Origin: Microbacterium sp. MPKO10
GTDB lineage: Bacteria > Actinomycetota > Actinomycetes > Actinomycetales > Microbacteriaceae
Direction of reading: 5' to 3'
NCBI RefSeq assembly: GCF_026107415.2
Contig: NZ_JAPCHX010000002.1
Span: forward strand, 496,001 to 560,000
Length of the DNA stretch: 64,000 nt
Part shown: positions 17,590 through 25,487 of the stretch, one piece after another
Layout: each line of letters begins with the position of its first letter
How positions within the stretch are numbered: position 1 is the stretch's first letter
The notes under the pieces: model-generated
The model's input: only the letters and a program-made list of their open reading frames with translations
Databases searched by the model: none
Told to the model about the DNA's origin: nothing
Position numbers and translations under genes: made by a program

Positions 17590-17877
17590 TCACTCGTCGC
17601 GGGGCGGTCTGCGATCGTGATGTGCGGGCCCGAAGCCGTGCCACGGAACCGGACCGACACCACGCAGCATCAACCCCTGCTGACCTATCCAGACATCGAG
17701 ACGTTCTTTCTCCCCGTTTGCGCGCTGACGCCGCCGAGCGAACACCAGCACGACCACGACACCGGCGAGCAGCAGCGTGACCATGAGGACGCCCGTGATC
17801 TGTGTTCCCATCAGCGCAGCGATCACGACGAACACGAGCCCGCCGGCCGCCACGACGGCGACGAGCCAGAGAAGCAC
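17590..17877 (-). pseudogene. Fragment of a YcxB-like membrane protein
   Basis: 95 codons: two hydrophobic segments, then GLMLRGVGPVPWHGFGPAH, which matches GLTLRGVGPIPWRDFNPAQ of the 222-aa protein encoded at 43946-44614. The N-terminal tail and everything after this motif are missing, so this is a truncated paralogue. Its 5' end abuts a truncated vapB, marking a recombination junction near 17885. Confidence 0.65.
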
Positions 17878-17886
17878 GGTGAAGAG

Positions 17887-18052
17887 GCGGCGGCGCGAGG
17901 GCTATCGCGCAACGAGCTCCTGCGTCGACGACTGGAGCAGGACGCCTCGACTCCGGTCGCCGCAACAGTCGCTGCCGATGACTGGAAGCGCTCGGCGGCG
18001 GCCTTTGGAGACCTTGGTGATCCCGACGTGATAGATGCCGCTTGGCGGCGAC
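17887..18052 (+). pseudogene. VapB-type antitoxin remnant (5' truncated)
   Basis: In the frame of 17896, RGLSRNELLRRRLEQ followed by [21 protein letters not shown] is the C-terminal two thirds of a VapB antitoxin. The N-terminal DNA-binding part is absent; upstream lies the reversed membrane-protein fragment. The expected stop overlapping the toxin start is missing (CGA at the usual TGA position), so the frame reads on. Probably non-functional. Confidence 0.65.
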
Positions 18053-18461
18053 GAGCTGGCTGGTCGACAAGTCGGCATACGTGCACCTGCAGGCGGGCCG
18101 GGCGGCGAGCACGGCCGAGTGGAACTCGCGCATCGAGCGTGGGCTGATGCATCTTTCGACGGTGACCCGGCTCGAACTCGGCTTCTCCGCCCGCTCGGGT
18201 GAAGTAGGTCGCGAGGCGTTCGGTCTGCCACCGCTGTCGCTCATGCCGGTCGAGCACCTCACGCCCGCGATGGAGGACCGCGCCTTCGCGGTGCAGATGC
18301 GCCTTGCCGACCGTGGCCAGCACCGCGCTCCGTCCATCCCGGATCTGCTCATCGCAGCGACCGCGGAGAAGTCCGGGCTGACGGTCCTGGCCGTTGACAA
18401 GGACTTCGACCTCATCGCCGAGGTCACCGGTCAGTCCGTGGAGACGCTCGCGCTGGTCTGA
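18042..18461 (+). CDS. VapC-type PIN-domain toxin
   Basis: Product of 139 aa from a TTG start. PIN features: an early Asp (WLVDKSAY), TRLELGF with a conserved Glu, and the C-terminal [10 protein letters not shown] plus [12 protein letters not shown] toxins cleave RNA and are neutralised by VapB. The usual start would be a GTG about 8 bases downstream, changed here to GCG. With a broken vapB upstream, the toxin may be silent. Confidence 0.72.
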   Translation: MAATSWLVDKSAYVHLQAGRAASTAEWNSRIERGLMHLSTVTRLELGFSARSGEVGREAFGLPPLSLMPVEHLTPAMEDRAFAVQMRLADRGQHRAPSIPDLLIAATAEKSGLTVLAVDKDFDLIAEVTGQSVETLALV

Positions 18462-18502
18462 CTGATCGAGGTCGTGCCGCCAGGGCACGAGATGGCTGTA
18501 CG

Positions 18503-18538
18503 TACCGGAACGTGGTGGAGTTCAGATTCAACGTATAG
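18503..18538 (+). repeat. Boundary repeat A5
   Basis: Reads YRNVVEFRFNV-stop, the best match to a canonical YchF ending in the whole array. Lies between the vapBC remnant and the fitAB pair. Confidence 0.82.
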
Positions 18539-18592
18539 CTCCGCCCGTGGTGACCGCTTTCGGCAATGAGGCGTGACTGCACGTCTCGCAGT

Positions 18593-18612
18593 TGCTATCA
18601 TGACTGATAGCA
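18593..18612. promoter_or_regulatory. Operator of the FitAB-type pair
   Basis: TGCTATC-ATGACT-GATAGCA is a perfect 7-bp inverted repeat, 19 bases before the antitoxin ATG and ahead of its GAGGAGG ribosome site. Suits autorepression by a ribbon-helix-helix antitoxin. Confidence 0.7.
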
Positions 18613-18631
18613 CATGAGGAGGTGGTCACTG

Positions 18632-18865
18632 ATGTCATCCATCATCGTTCGCGGTCTCGACGACGCCGTGAAGCAGCAGCTCGCAACGCGGGCGAAAGAG
18701 CACGGCCGCTCGATGGAGGCCGAGGTCCGCGACATCTTGACAAGGGTCGCTCAGAGGCCGCACATTGGCATGGCGCTGCTGTCCGCCGCGCAGGGCTTCG
18801 GCGGCGTTGAAGATCTGCCGATCCCGGCGCGCGAGGACGTCGCGCAGGCGGTGGACTTCGAGTGA
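18632..18865 (+). CDS. FitA/VapB-type ribbon-helix-helix antitoxin
   Basis: Product of 77 aa. SSIIVRGLDDAVKQQLATRA and GRSMEAEVRDIL are the RHH fold of FitA-like antitoxins; the tail (EDLPIPARED) binds the toxin. ATG 18632 has GAGGAGG upstream; an in-frame ATG at 18614 lies before the ribosome site and is rejected. GTGA overlap with the toxin gene. Confidence 0.85.
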   Translation: MSSIIVRGLDDAVKQQLATRAKEHGRSMEAEVRDILTRVAQRPHIGMALLSAAQGFGGVEDLPIPAREDVAQAVDFE

Positions 18866-19287
18866 TCATCCTCGATACGAACGTCATCTCGGAGATCTTC
18901 CGGCCGTCGCCAGAGGCGCGCGTGGTCGATTGGCTCGCGTCGCTCACGGGTGATGTCGCGATCACGTCTGTCACGCTTGCGGAGTTGTTGGCGGGTGTGC
19001 GGCGGCTCCCGGAGGGTCGGCGCAAGGAGGCGTTGACAAAGCGAATCGAAGCTGCGCTCGATCCGTATCGAGGCAGTCGCTCAGTGCTGCCGTTCGACGA
19101 CTTGGCAGCCGACCGCTATGCCGACGTGCTTGTGGCTCGCGAGTCGGCAGGAGCGCCGATCAGCACGGCCGACGCACAGATCGCCGCGATCTGCCTGGCG
19201 CATGACGCGACGTGCGCGACGCGCAATGTTACGGACTTCGCGCACACCGACGTCGAGCTGGTCGACCCGTGGAGTGTTCATTGGTGA
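18862..19287 (+). CDS. FitB/VapC-type PIN-domain toxin
   Basis: Product of 141 aa. MIILDTNVISEIFRP at the N terminus, TLAELLAGVRRLP with the central Glu, and ISTADAQIAAICLAH plus ATRNVTDF at the C terminus form an intact PIN site (four acidic residues). GTG start overlaps the antitoxin stop. It appears complete, unlike the VapC upstream of A5. Confidence 0.87.
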   Translation: MIILDTNVISEIFRPSPEARVVDWLASLTGDVAITSVTLAELLAGVRRLPEGRRKEALTKRIEAALDPYRGSRSVLPFDDLAADRYADVLVARESAGAPISTADAQIAAICLAHDATCATRNVTDFAHTDVELVDPWSVHW

Positions 19288-19517
19288 ATCGTCGGTTGAT
19301 CGACGTCGGCCCGCACGAAGAGCTCGTCTCGAGCGATCTCGGTGGGCTCCGCCAGCTGTTCGATGACGAGTATTGGGCACCCAGCGATGGTGAACGGGGC
19401 GTGCCCCCTGGTCCCTCGCACGGTTCGACGAAAGATGGGCATGGCGCGGAGATACGGCCTCGCACCGAAGTCGTTCACGTTCACCGACGGCGAGGAGCAC
19501 GAGCGCGAGGCTGCTGA
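19284..19517 (+). CDS. Hypothetical ORF overlapping the toxin gene, possibly frameshifted
   Basis: GTG 19284 overlaps the fitB-like stop (GTGA), suggesting translational coupling. The first 35 codons (for example RRLIDVGPHEELVSSDLGG) look coding; the later part looks like a shadow frame, while the +1 frame downstream looks coding. One broken gene reaching to 19884 is possible. Not recognised. Confidence 0.4.
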   Translation: MNRRLIDVGPHEELVSSDLGGLRQLFDDEYWAPSDGERGVPPGPSHGSTKDGHGAEIRPRTEVVHVHRRRGARARGC

Positions 19518-19884
19518 ACAGGCGCTTTTGCTTCTGCTGAGCCACGGCGCTGTCGCCCGCATTGACGGTGCCGATGACCCGAAGACCGAGTACTGCGCGG
19601 TGGAGAACGTCAGGAGGTACTGGTCGTTCGTCATGCGGTTTGTCGAGGACGGCTATGCTGGCCTCGACTATGCAGGGCAGTGGTTCGCCGACCTCGCCGA
19701 CCTCGCCGAATCGCCTGAAGAGCGGGGTGAACGGTGGGCCGCGGCGGTCTTGATCGAGTACGAAGCGATCGACGAGGTCTGTCGGATCTGGGCCGACTCC
19801 GGCATCGTCGACCCGAGCAACCAGTACTACGTCTTCTTCGATACGCACGCTCTGGAGGTGTCTCGAGCCGAACGTGCTGAATAG
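19441..19884 (+). CDS. Hypothetical protein (module M5)
   Basis: Product of 147 aa, acidic and mostly helical, rich in Trp and Tyr (ENVRRYWSFVMRFVEDGYAG). Start chosen at ATG 19441; ATG 19435 is equally possible. May be the continuation of the frame that begins at 19284. No family recognised. Confidence 0.5.
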   Translation: MARRYGLAPKSFTFTDGEEHEREAAEQALLLLLSHGAVARIDGADDPKTEYCAVENVRRYWSFVMRFVEDGYAGLDYAGQWFADLADLAESPEERGERWAAAVLIEYEAIDEVCRIWADSGIVDPSNQYYVFFDTHALEVSRAERAE

Positions 19885-20004
19885 GTGAAGTTGATCGAGT
19901 TCCTCGGACTCGAACGTGTCGAGCCTCCCGCCGATGCTACCGACGGCGAGGTGTGGGTCCGAACCGACCCGCGCATCGACGCTGAGCTCGAGCACTGGTC
20001 GTAG
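19885..20004 (+). CDS. Very short ORF, hypothetical
   Basis: GTG start immediately after the previous stop; 39 aa (KLIEFLGLERVEPP...). Tight spacing suggests it belongs to the same transcription unit, or is the 5' piece of a broken gene. Confidence 0.3.
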   Translation: MKLIEFLGLERVEPPADATDGEVWVRTDPRIDAELEHWS

Positions 20005-20124
20005 ACGGGTCCGACTTCCGATGAGCGTTGGTGTTCTCCGGCTGTCCACCTCACCGTGGCCCCCGCGCGTCCTCCGCGAGGACGGACGGCTGCTGGTTCG
20101 CATGCCCAAGTATGACGTCATGGG

Positions 20125-20565
20125 ATGCTCGTCCATGAGCACTCGTTCTCGATCTCGCAGAATCACCTCGACGCTCTGCGTAGCAGCGTGCCGCGGCACC
20201 TGCTGCTGTGGTGCGCGCTCGAGCAGTTGTGTGAGGAAGCGAGCCGGCGAGTGAGCGACCCAGTATCGATCAAGATGCAGCTCGTGCCCAAGCCGAGCGA
20301 GGAGAAGGCCCGCCTGGTGCTTGATGTTGTGCTGCTGGCATCTGAGGGTGAGGTCGAGCGGTACTTCGCCGACGAGGGCGCTTCTACAAGGCGGCTCATC
20401 GCTCACGGGGCGGGTCCAGACCTGTTGCGTCAGGGCAAGTTGTTCGCCGCTCGTGGCGAGAGCCCTGACGCGACCTGGGACTGGAAGCTGGTCGAGCAGG
20501 AAGACGCCCGCCAGCGCCGCGCGCTTGCAACCAACCGTCGTCGACGACGAGCCTCGCGGCGGTGA
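20125..20565 (+). CDS. Hypothetical protein (module M5)
   Basis: Product of 146 aa with a very basic C terminus (RRALATNRRRRRASRR). Contains HLLLWCALEQLCEEASRR and VLDVVLLASEGEVERYF. No family recognised; the surroundings are gene-poor and decayed, so it may be a fragment. Confidence 0.4.
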   Translation: MLVHEHSFSISQNHLDALRSSVPRHLLLWCALEQLCEEASRRVSDPVSIKMQLVPKPSEEKARLVLDVVLLASEGEVERYFADEGASTRRLIAHGAGPDLLRQGKLFAARGESPDATWDWKLVEQEDARQRRALATNRRRRRASRR

Positions 20566-20657
20566 GGTAACCCCTCTTCTCGGTGTTGCCGTTTCGTCTG
20601 GGAGGGCGGCATCGCGCCGTACGACGATAGCAAGGTGCGTGTGACCTGGCTCCAACG

Positions 20658-20783
20658 GTGCCGATCACCGAAGTCGAGTCGCATTTCATCGCCGAAATGG
20701 GTGCAGGCGCACTCGAGGATGCCTTTCTCCGTGGACAGCCCGACCTCTTCGCGATCGACCGCGCCGACGTGCCGCGCGGTTGA
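20658..20783 (+). pseudogene. Short coding fragment
   Basis: GTG-initiated frame of 41 codons (VESHFIAEMGAGALEDAF, ending DVPRG). Reads like the start of a protein cut short. No match recognised. Confidence 0.25.
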
Positions 20784-20834
20784 CGAGCGACGAGCACGTG
20801 CATGCCGCCGCCCTCGGGCGACAACTCTGTGAGA

Positions 20835-21576
20835 ATGTATGTCATGGTTGACACCTCTGGCGAGTCGCGCGCACCCGCATCCAGCCTCTGTGTGACCTTT
20901 CGGTTCGACGGCGCGCTGCTCCTTGAGTTGCTCGCGGATTCGCACACCGTCTTGGGCATCGCGGAGAGCAATGTCGAGGATGTGGAAGGTACTGCGACGA
21001 TTCTGGCTTCCTGGGCGACTGGCGAGAGCTCGGAAGAGCGCTCACGGCGTCTTCCTGATCCGGGCGGTCCTCGCTTCGGCTTGGAGATTCGACGGGACTA
21101 CTCGCGAGGCTTCACAACCAGTCTCGTCGGAGCGCCGCACGGGGGAATATCAGTAATGAACCACTCTTCCCATGTGCAGCTATTCGAGGAGATGTTCGGG
21201 AGTCAAAGACCCACTGACCAGGGTCGCCTCGAAGGTTTCACGAAAAGTATGACGCGTGAGATGGGCCGAGTGTTCCGGCGTCAGCGGGCCAAGGCGCGTC
21301 AGCGTCTCGCTGGGGGGTGCGTACCTCGCTGTCCTGAGATACCACCTCGAGCAATTGCGCGGAATGCATTCCGACCAGTCTGCCTATCGCGTGGTCGAGC
21401 GCACACTCGTGCCGATCCTCGAGGGGGAGCGTTACCTTCATCTCGCCGAGGACAGCCGTGCGCGCGAGCTCATCGCGGAGATTGATGACTGGTTGAGCGT
21501 CCTGTATGGGCAGTACATGGATCTGGAGCGGGGCGGCCAAGTTGGAATACGTCGTGCCCCCGCGCGTTGGTCGTGA
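20835..21576 (+). pseudogene. Hypothetical gene split by a frameshift at a G6 run
   Basis: From ATG 20835 a coding-like frame runs to about 21315; from there the +1 frame continues as coding (YLAVLRYHLEQLRGMHSD to the stop at 21576). The switch falls at GGGGGG, 21312-21317; changing the length of this run by one step would join both into about 246 aa. It could be a mutation, a sequencing error or phase variation. Family unknown. Confidence 0.45.
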
Positions 21577-21626
21577 TTTGGGCACTGCGATGTTCCGCAG
21601 GTAACGAAACGCGGCGGAGCATTGAC

Positions 21627-21770
21627 CTAGCCTGTGAGTTTCCCGACAAGCTGGCGGTGTTGGTGGGAGTGCCGCCGACGCGGACCAACGAGATCGTGCA
21701 CGGCAAGCGCAGGCGGCGCGGAACGGTATCGACGCTTGGAGTCGAGACAGGCTTGCGGTGGCGGGCTGAC
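21627..21770 (+). pseudogene. HigA-type antitoxin remnant
   Basis: LAVLVGVPPTRTNEIVHGKR is nearly the HTH core of HigA/VapI antitoxins (typically GVPPxRINEIVxGKR). The surrounding codons do not continue the family pattern and no start or toxin partner is present. Decayed remnant next to A6. Confidence 0.6.
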
Positions 21771-21798
21771 TGCAAGTTGTTGCGAAAAGGTTGGTCTG

Positions 21799-21834
21799 TA
21801 CCGGAACGCGGTGGAGTTCCGCTTTTCAAACTAA
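21799..21834 (+). repeat. Boundary repeat A6
   Basis: Reads YRNAVEFRFSN-stop in the ychF frame. Upstream AAGGTTGGTCTGTACCGG and downstream CGTCTGGTGAGGTCTG are shared in part with A4, A7 and A9, so about 60 bases are conserved. Confidence 0.82.
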
Positions 21835-22060
21835 CGTCTGGTGAGGTCTGACGGGCAACGGCTGCACATCGCCACACTCCACGTCCCCGTCGATCGGGAC
21901 GTCGAGCCTTCCGAGCGCATCTACGACGGCCTAGTGTTGAGTTAGGCACTCTGTACGCGCGGCGCGAATCCTGCCCGCTGGCACGGCGTTGGTTTGATCG
22001 AAGAAGGTCTCTTGTCTACCTCCTGAACCGCTGTGCCTCTCCGAAGCTCGTGGCACTCGC
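21835..22060. other. Intergenic stretch, nothing recognised
   Basis: Between repeat A6 and the 3' end of the M6 tetR gene. No gene or stable inverted repeat stands out. Confidence 0.4.
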
Positions 22061-22750
22061 CTACTGCAGCTTCTCAACCCTGCTCAACCGGCCGAGCCAT
22101 TCGATGAGGAGCTGGGTCTCCGCCCTGCCGAGGACATCTGGTTGTGCTGCAGCGAGCTCGATGGCAGTGGTGAGCGAGTCGTTGGCTCGTGTTCCCTTGC
22201 CGGTGATCGCCGAGATAGCGCCTTCACGGACAGTTTGAGACAGGGCAGGATCCGGCGCTGCCAGGATGATCTGGCGCAGGGTGACGCCGATGTTGGTCAC
22301 TAGGATGTGCGCGGCAGCCTGCTCAGAGGGCACCAGAAGCCTGCCCTGTTCGGCGGCCCGCGCCGTGAGCGCGCGCAGGATCTCGCTGGGACGGGACTGC
22401 GCCTCGGGGGAGTGCCCAGGGCGGACCTTCCCGTACATCAGAGTGTAGAACCCGGGGTTGGCCAGACCGAAGGCGACGTGGGCATCCCAGCCGGCACGGA
22501 TGTCCTGGATGGGATCGCCCGAGGACTCCATCGACGACTTCTCGTTCAGGTAGAGGTCGAACCCGTGCTCGATGACAGCGTCGATCAGCCCTTGCTTGGA
22601 GCCGAAGAAGTGGTAGAGCGTCGGCATCTTCACCCCGACTGCGTCGCACACCGCGCGCAGGGAGAACTCCTCGCCGGGGGCGGCGGCGATGAGGTCGGCG
22701 GCTGCCGCAATCAGTCGCTCCCGTGTATCGCTTGTCGGTGCTCCTGTCAT
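22061..22750 (-). CDS. TetR-family regulator (module M6)
   Basis: Product of 229 aa. HTH about residues 12-55 (SLRAVCDAVGVKMPTLYHFFGSK). Divergent from an SDR / NTF2-like / LtrA operon across a 63-base gap that contains a palindrome. The C-terminal domain (WDAHVAFGLANPGFYTLMYG) is of the type found in TetR/AcrR proteins near oxidoreductases. Confidence 0.87.
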   Translation of the reverse strand: MTGAPTSDTRERLIAAAADLIAAAPGEEFSLRAVCDAVGVKMPTLYHFFGSKQGLIDAVIEHGFDLYLNEKSSMESSGDPIQDIRAGWDAHVAFGLANPGFYTLMYGKVRPGHSPEAQSRPSEILRALTARAAEQGRLLVPSEQAAAHILVTNIGVTLRQIILAAPDPALSQTVREGAISAITGKGTRANDSLTTAIELAAAQPDVLGRAETQLLIEWLGRLSRVEKLQ

Positions 22751-22752
22751 AG

Positions 22753-22774
22753 TGCTACGTTAGCGTATGTAGCA
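22753..22774. promoter_or_regulatory. Operator between tetR and SDR (module M6)
   Basis: TGCTAC (22753-22758) and GTAGCA (22769-22774) form a perfect inverted repeat with a 10-base spacer in the divergent promoter region; TAGCGTATGTAGC lies across it. Confidence 0.6.
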
Positions 22775-22813
22775 GAGTAATACTGTTGCATACCAACGAT
22801 ATGGAGGGCTGTC

Positions 22814-23569
22814 ATGGCCGATCACACGCTCAACGGCAAGAACGTCCTGATCGCGGGCGGCGCGAAGAACCTCGGCGGGCTGGTCGCTCGTCAAGCAGCC
22901 GAGGCCGGCGCGAACGTCGCGATCCACTACAACTCCGACTCCAGTCGCGCGGACGCGGAGCAGACGCTGGCCGCCGTCGAAGCGGCTGGAGGCAAGGGCG
23001 CGGTGTTTCAGGGGGACCTCACGGTTCCGGCGAACGTGGCCGAACTGTTCGCCGACGCTGAGGCGGCTCTGGGGACGATCGATGTCGCGGTGAACACGGC
23101 GGGCAAGGTGCTGCGCAAGCCGATCGTGGAGACCACCGAGGACGAGTACGACTCGATGTTCGACATCAACTCCAAGGCCGCTTACTTCTTCATCCAGGAG
23201 GCCGGCAAGAACCTCGCCGACGGCGGCAAGATCATCACCATCGTCACCGCGCTGCTGGCCGCGTTCACCGACGGCTACTCCACCTACGCCGGAGGCAAGT
23301 CGCCGGTGGAGCACTTCACTCGCGCCGCGGCCAAGGAGTTCGCCGACCGAGGCATCTCCGTCACCGCGATCGCGCCCGGTCCGATGGACACGCCGTTCTT
23401 CTACGGCCAGGAGACCCCGGAGCGGGTCGAGTTCCACAAGTCGCAGGGTATGGGCGGTCAGCTCACGAAGATCGAGGACATCGCCCCGATCGTCCGCTTC
23501 CTCGCCTCCGAGGGCTGGTGGATCACCGGCCAGACGATCTTCGCCAACGGCGGCTACACCACCCGCTGA
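22814..23569 (+). CDS. Short-chain dehydrogenase/reductase
   Basis: Product of 251 aa. Rossmann GGAKNLGG near residue 17, NTAG at about 97, and YAGGK as the catalytic Tyr-x-x-x-Lys near residue 160, with the usual preceding Ser replaced by an Ala-rich TALLAAF stretch. NAD(P)-dependent oxidoreductase. First gene of the operon repressed by the divergent TetR, by inference. Confidence 0.9.
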   Translation: MADHTLNGKNVLIAGGAKNLGGLVARQAAEAGANVAIHYNSDSSRADAEQTLAAVEAAGGKGAVFQGDLTVPANVAELFADAEAALGTIDVAVNTAGKVLRKPIVETTEDEYDSMFDINSKAAYFFIQEAGKNLADGGKIITIVTALLAAFTDGYSTYAGGKSPVEHFTRAAAKEFADRGISVTAIAPGPMDTPFFYGQETPERVEFHKSQGMGGQLTKIEDIAPIVRFLASEGWWITGQTIFANGGYTTR

Positions 23570-23598
23570 GCTCGACCCTACGAAATAAGGAGCGCCCC

Positions 23599-23928
23599 AT
23601 GGCAGCACCCACCATCCCCGAACCCGTGGCCTCGTTCATCACCGCGGTCAACGACCACGACGAACAAGCCTTCCTCGACGCCTTCGCTCCTGACGGGACC
23701 GTCGACGACTGGGGCCGCGACTTCACTGGGCGCGAGCAGATCAAAACCTGGAGCGACAAGGAGTTCATCGGTTCGCGCGGCACGCTTGCCGTCGAGGAGG
23801 TAGACGCTGCAGGCGAGACGGTCACCGTCGTCGGCGACTGGCGCTCCAACCACGCGAACGGCCGCTCGAAGTTCGTCTTCGACGTCGACGGCGACAAGCT
23901 CGCGAAGATGACGATCCGCGAAGGCTGA
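23599..23928 (+). CDS. NTF2-like (SnoaL-type) small protein
   Basis: Product of 109 aa with the alpha/beta cone pattern: FITAVNDHDEQAFLDAFAPDG, then DWGRDFTGREQIKTW. Such proteins act as small enzymes or ligand binders. AAGGAGCG lies upstream of the ATG. Co-transcribed with the SDR 29 bases upstream. Confidence 0.82.
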   Translation: MAAPTIPEPVASFITAVNDHDEQAFLDAFAPDGTVDDWGRDFTGREQIKTWSDKEFIGSRGTLAVEEVDAAGETVTVVGDWRSNHANGRSKFVFDVDGDKLAKMTIREG

Positions 23929-24030
23929 GAGCCGGCACGAGCGTCTCGAGTGGGCGTCCAGCCAGTTGGACGCCCGCTCGTCGCTGTCGTCTTCGAGGCC
24001 CCCGCACCACACATACGAGGTTCACCAACC

Positions 24031-25197
24031 ATGACTACCGTCCCGCTCGCCCGCATCGGGCACCGTCGATCCGAGGTCGGCCCTGTCGAGCTCTTCTTCG
24101 ACCTGGTCTACGTCTTCGCCATAATCCAGCTCTCGCACCTGCTCATCGAGCATCTCTCTTGGGAGGGTGCAGCCCAGACCATCGTGGTGTTCGCCGCGGT
24201 GTGGTGGGGTTGGAACTACACCGCTTGGGCGATGAACTGGCTGGATCCGAGCCGCACCGCGGTGCAGCTGCTCTCCGGGGTGCTCATGCTTGCCGCGCTG
24301 GGCATGTCGATCGCCATTCCTAGTGCCTTCGGCGACGGAGCCTGGTTGTTCGTCGGGTGCTATCTATTCATGGGCATCCTTCGTCCGGTCTTCATGATGA
24401 TCGCCTACCGTGGAAACCAGCTCGCAGCCAACTACCGCATGCTGCTGCTGTGGACCCTCCTGGCCGGCATCTTCTGGGTCCTCGGTGCGGCACTGCCCCT
24501 CGAGTGGCGGCTGGGTCTCTGGTTGATCGCGGTGCTCATCGACTACGCGGCCCCGCTGGCCCACTACCGGATCCCCGGTATCGGTGCGGCACCCATGCAC
24601 CAGTGGGACACCGACGCCGAGCACCTGGCCGAGCGCAACCGTCTCGTCTTCATCATCGCCCTGGGCGAGTCCATCCTGCTCATGGGCGGCAGCATCGTCT
24701 CCCACGGGCAGCTCACCCCCGGCCTCGCTCTGAGCTTGATCGTCGGCTTCGCGTCCCTGTTCGTGCTCTGGTGGAACTACTTCGCCCTCGCTGGGCCTGA
24801 TACCCACGGCGGGGACTCGTCAACTGGGGCTCTCCGATCGGCCTACGCCTATGCGCATGCTTTTATGGTCTTGGGCGCGATCCTCGTCGCCGTCTCCATC
24901 GAGCTGCGGCTCTCCCACGACCACCTCACGCCCGCAATCGTTCTCGTGACGGCCGCAGGTCCGCTCGTATACCTGGCAGGGAACCTGCTGTTCCTCCGGT
25001 CCCGATTCGGACGCCTCGCACGGTCACGATTCATCGCAGCAGCCGTGCTGGTGGGGATCATGATCGCCGCGATGCTGCTGATCGATCACCTGCCGGTGAT
25101 TGCGTTGAGCGTCGCTGTACTCTCCGTGACGGCTATTCTCGCCGCCCACACCGCGTACACGACATCGAAACAGTCGGCGCTCGATAACCGGCGATGA
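24031..25197 (+). CDS. ltrA: Low temperature requirement A (LtrA) family membrane protein
   Basis: Product of 388 aa with about ten membrane segments. VELFFDLVYVFAIIQLSHLL at the N terminus is the LtrA signature. The name comes from a Listeria cold-growth gene; the biochemical role is unknown. Third gene of the M6 operon. ATG 24031 chosen because the signature follows at once; an open upstream extension is not conserved. Confidence 0.88.
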   Translation: MTTVPLARIGHRRSEVGPVELFFDLVYVFAIIQLSHLLIEHLSWEGAAQTIVVFAAVWWGWNYTAWAMNWLDPSRTAVQLLSGVLMLAALGMSIAIPSAFGDGAWLFVGCYLFMGILRPVFMMIAYRGNQLAANYRMLLLWTLLAGIFWVLGAALPLEWRLGLWLIAVLIDYAAPLAHYRIPGIGAAPMHQWDTDAEHLAERNRLVFIIALGESILLMGGSIVSHGQLTPGLALSLIVGFASLFVLWWNYFALAGPDTHGGDSSTGALRSAYAYAHAFMVLGAILVAVSIELRLSHDHLTPAIVLVTAAGPLVYLAGNLLFLRSRFGRLARSRFIAAAVLVGIMIAAMLLIDHLPVIALSVAVLSVTAILAAHTAYTTSKQSALDNRR

Positions 25198-25379
25198 CCT
25201 GGCAACCTCTATCTGAGATCCTTCTGCGCCCGATCGCGGTGCTCAGGAGCGAGCGACGCGCTTTGCTTTTCAACTGCGATCCTCGGTCATAGCTGGCCGA
25301 CCGCATCGCGGTGAGAATGCTCCTTTGCGTCGCCGGTGGCTATGCGCACCTGGTCTCGGCCGTGCACTGTACGAACGGA

Positions 25380-25396
25380 TCAGAGCAATGCTCTGA
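25380..25396. repeat. 8-bp inverted repeat before A7
   Basis: TCAGAGCA-A-TGCTCTGA is a perfect palindrome with a one-base centre in otherwise featureless sequence between ltrA and A7. Could be an operator left from a lost gene, or part of the boundary. Confidence 0.35.
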
Positions 25397-25451
25397 CCCG
25401 CGGGATGATTAGCGCTGGCAACTTGACTACTCATCGTCAGAGGTTGGTTTG

Positions 25452-25487
25452 TAGCGGAACTCGGTTGAGCTCCGATTTAATGTGAGT
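25452..25487 (+). repeat. Boundary repeat A7 (degenerate)
   Basis: Reads stop-RNSVELRFNV in the ychF frame; the terminal stop is lost and an internal TAG replaces TAC. Upstream AGGTTGGTTTGTAGCGG is clearly the same repeat as A6. The complementary strand supplies the stop codon of the amidohydrolase gene. Confidence 0.78.
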
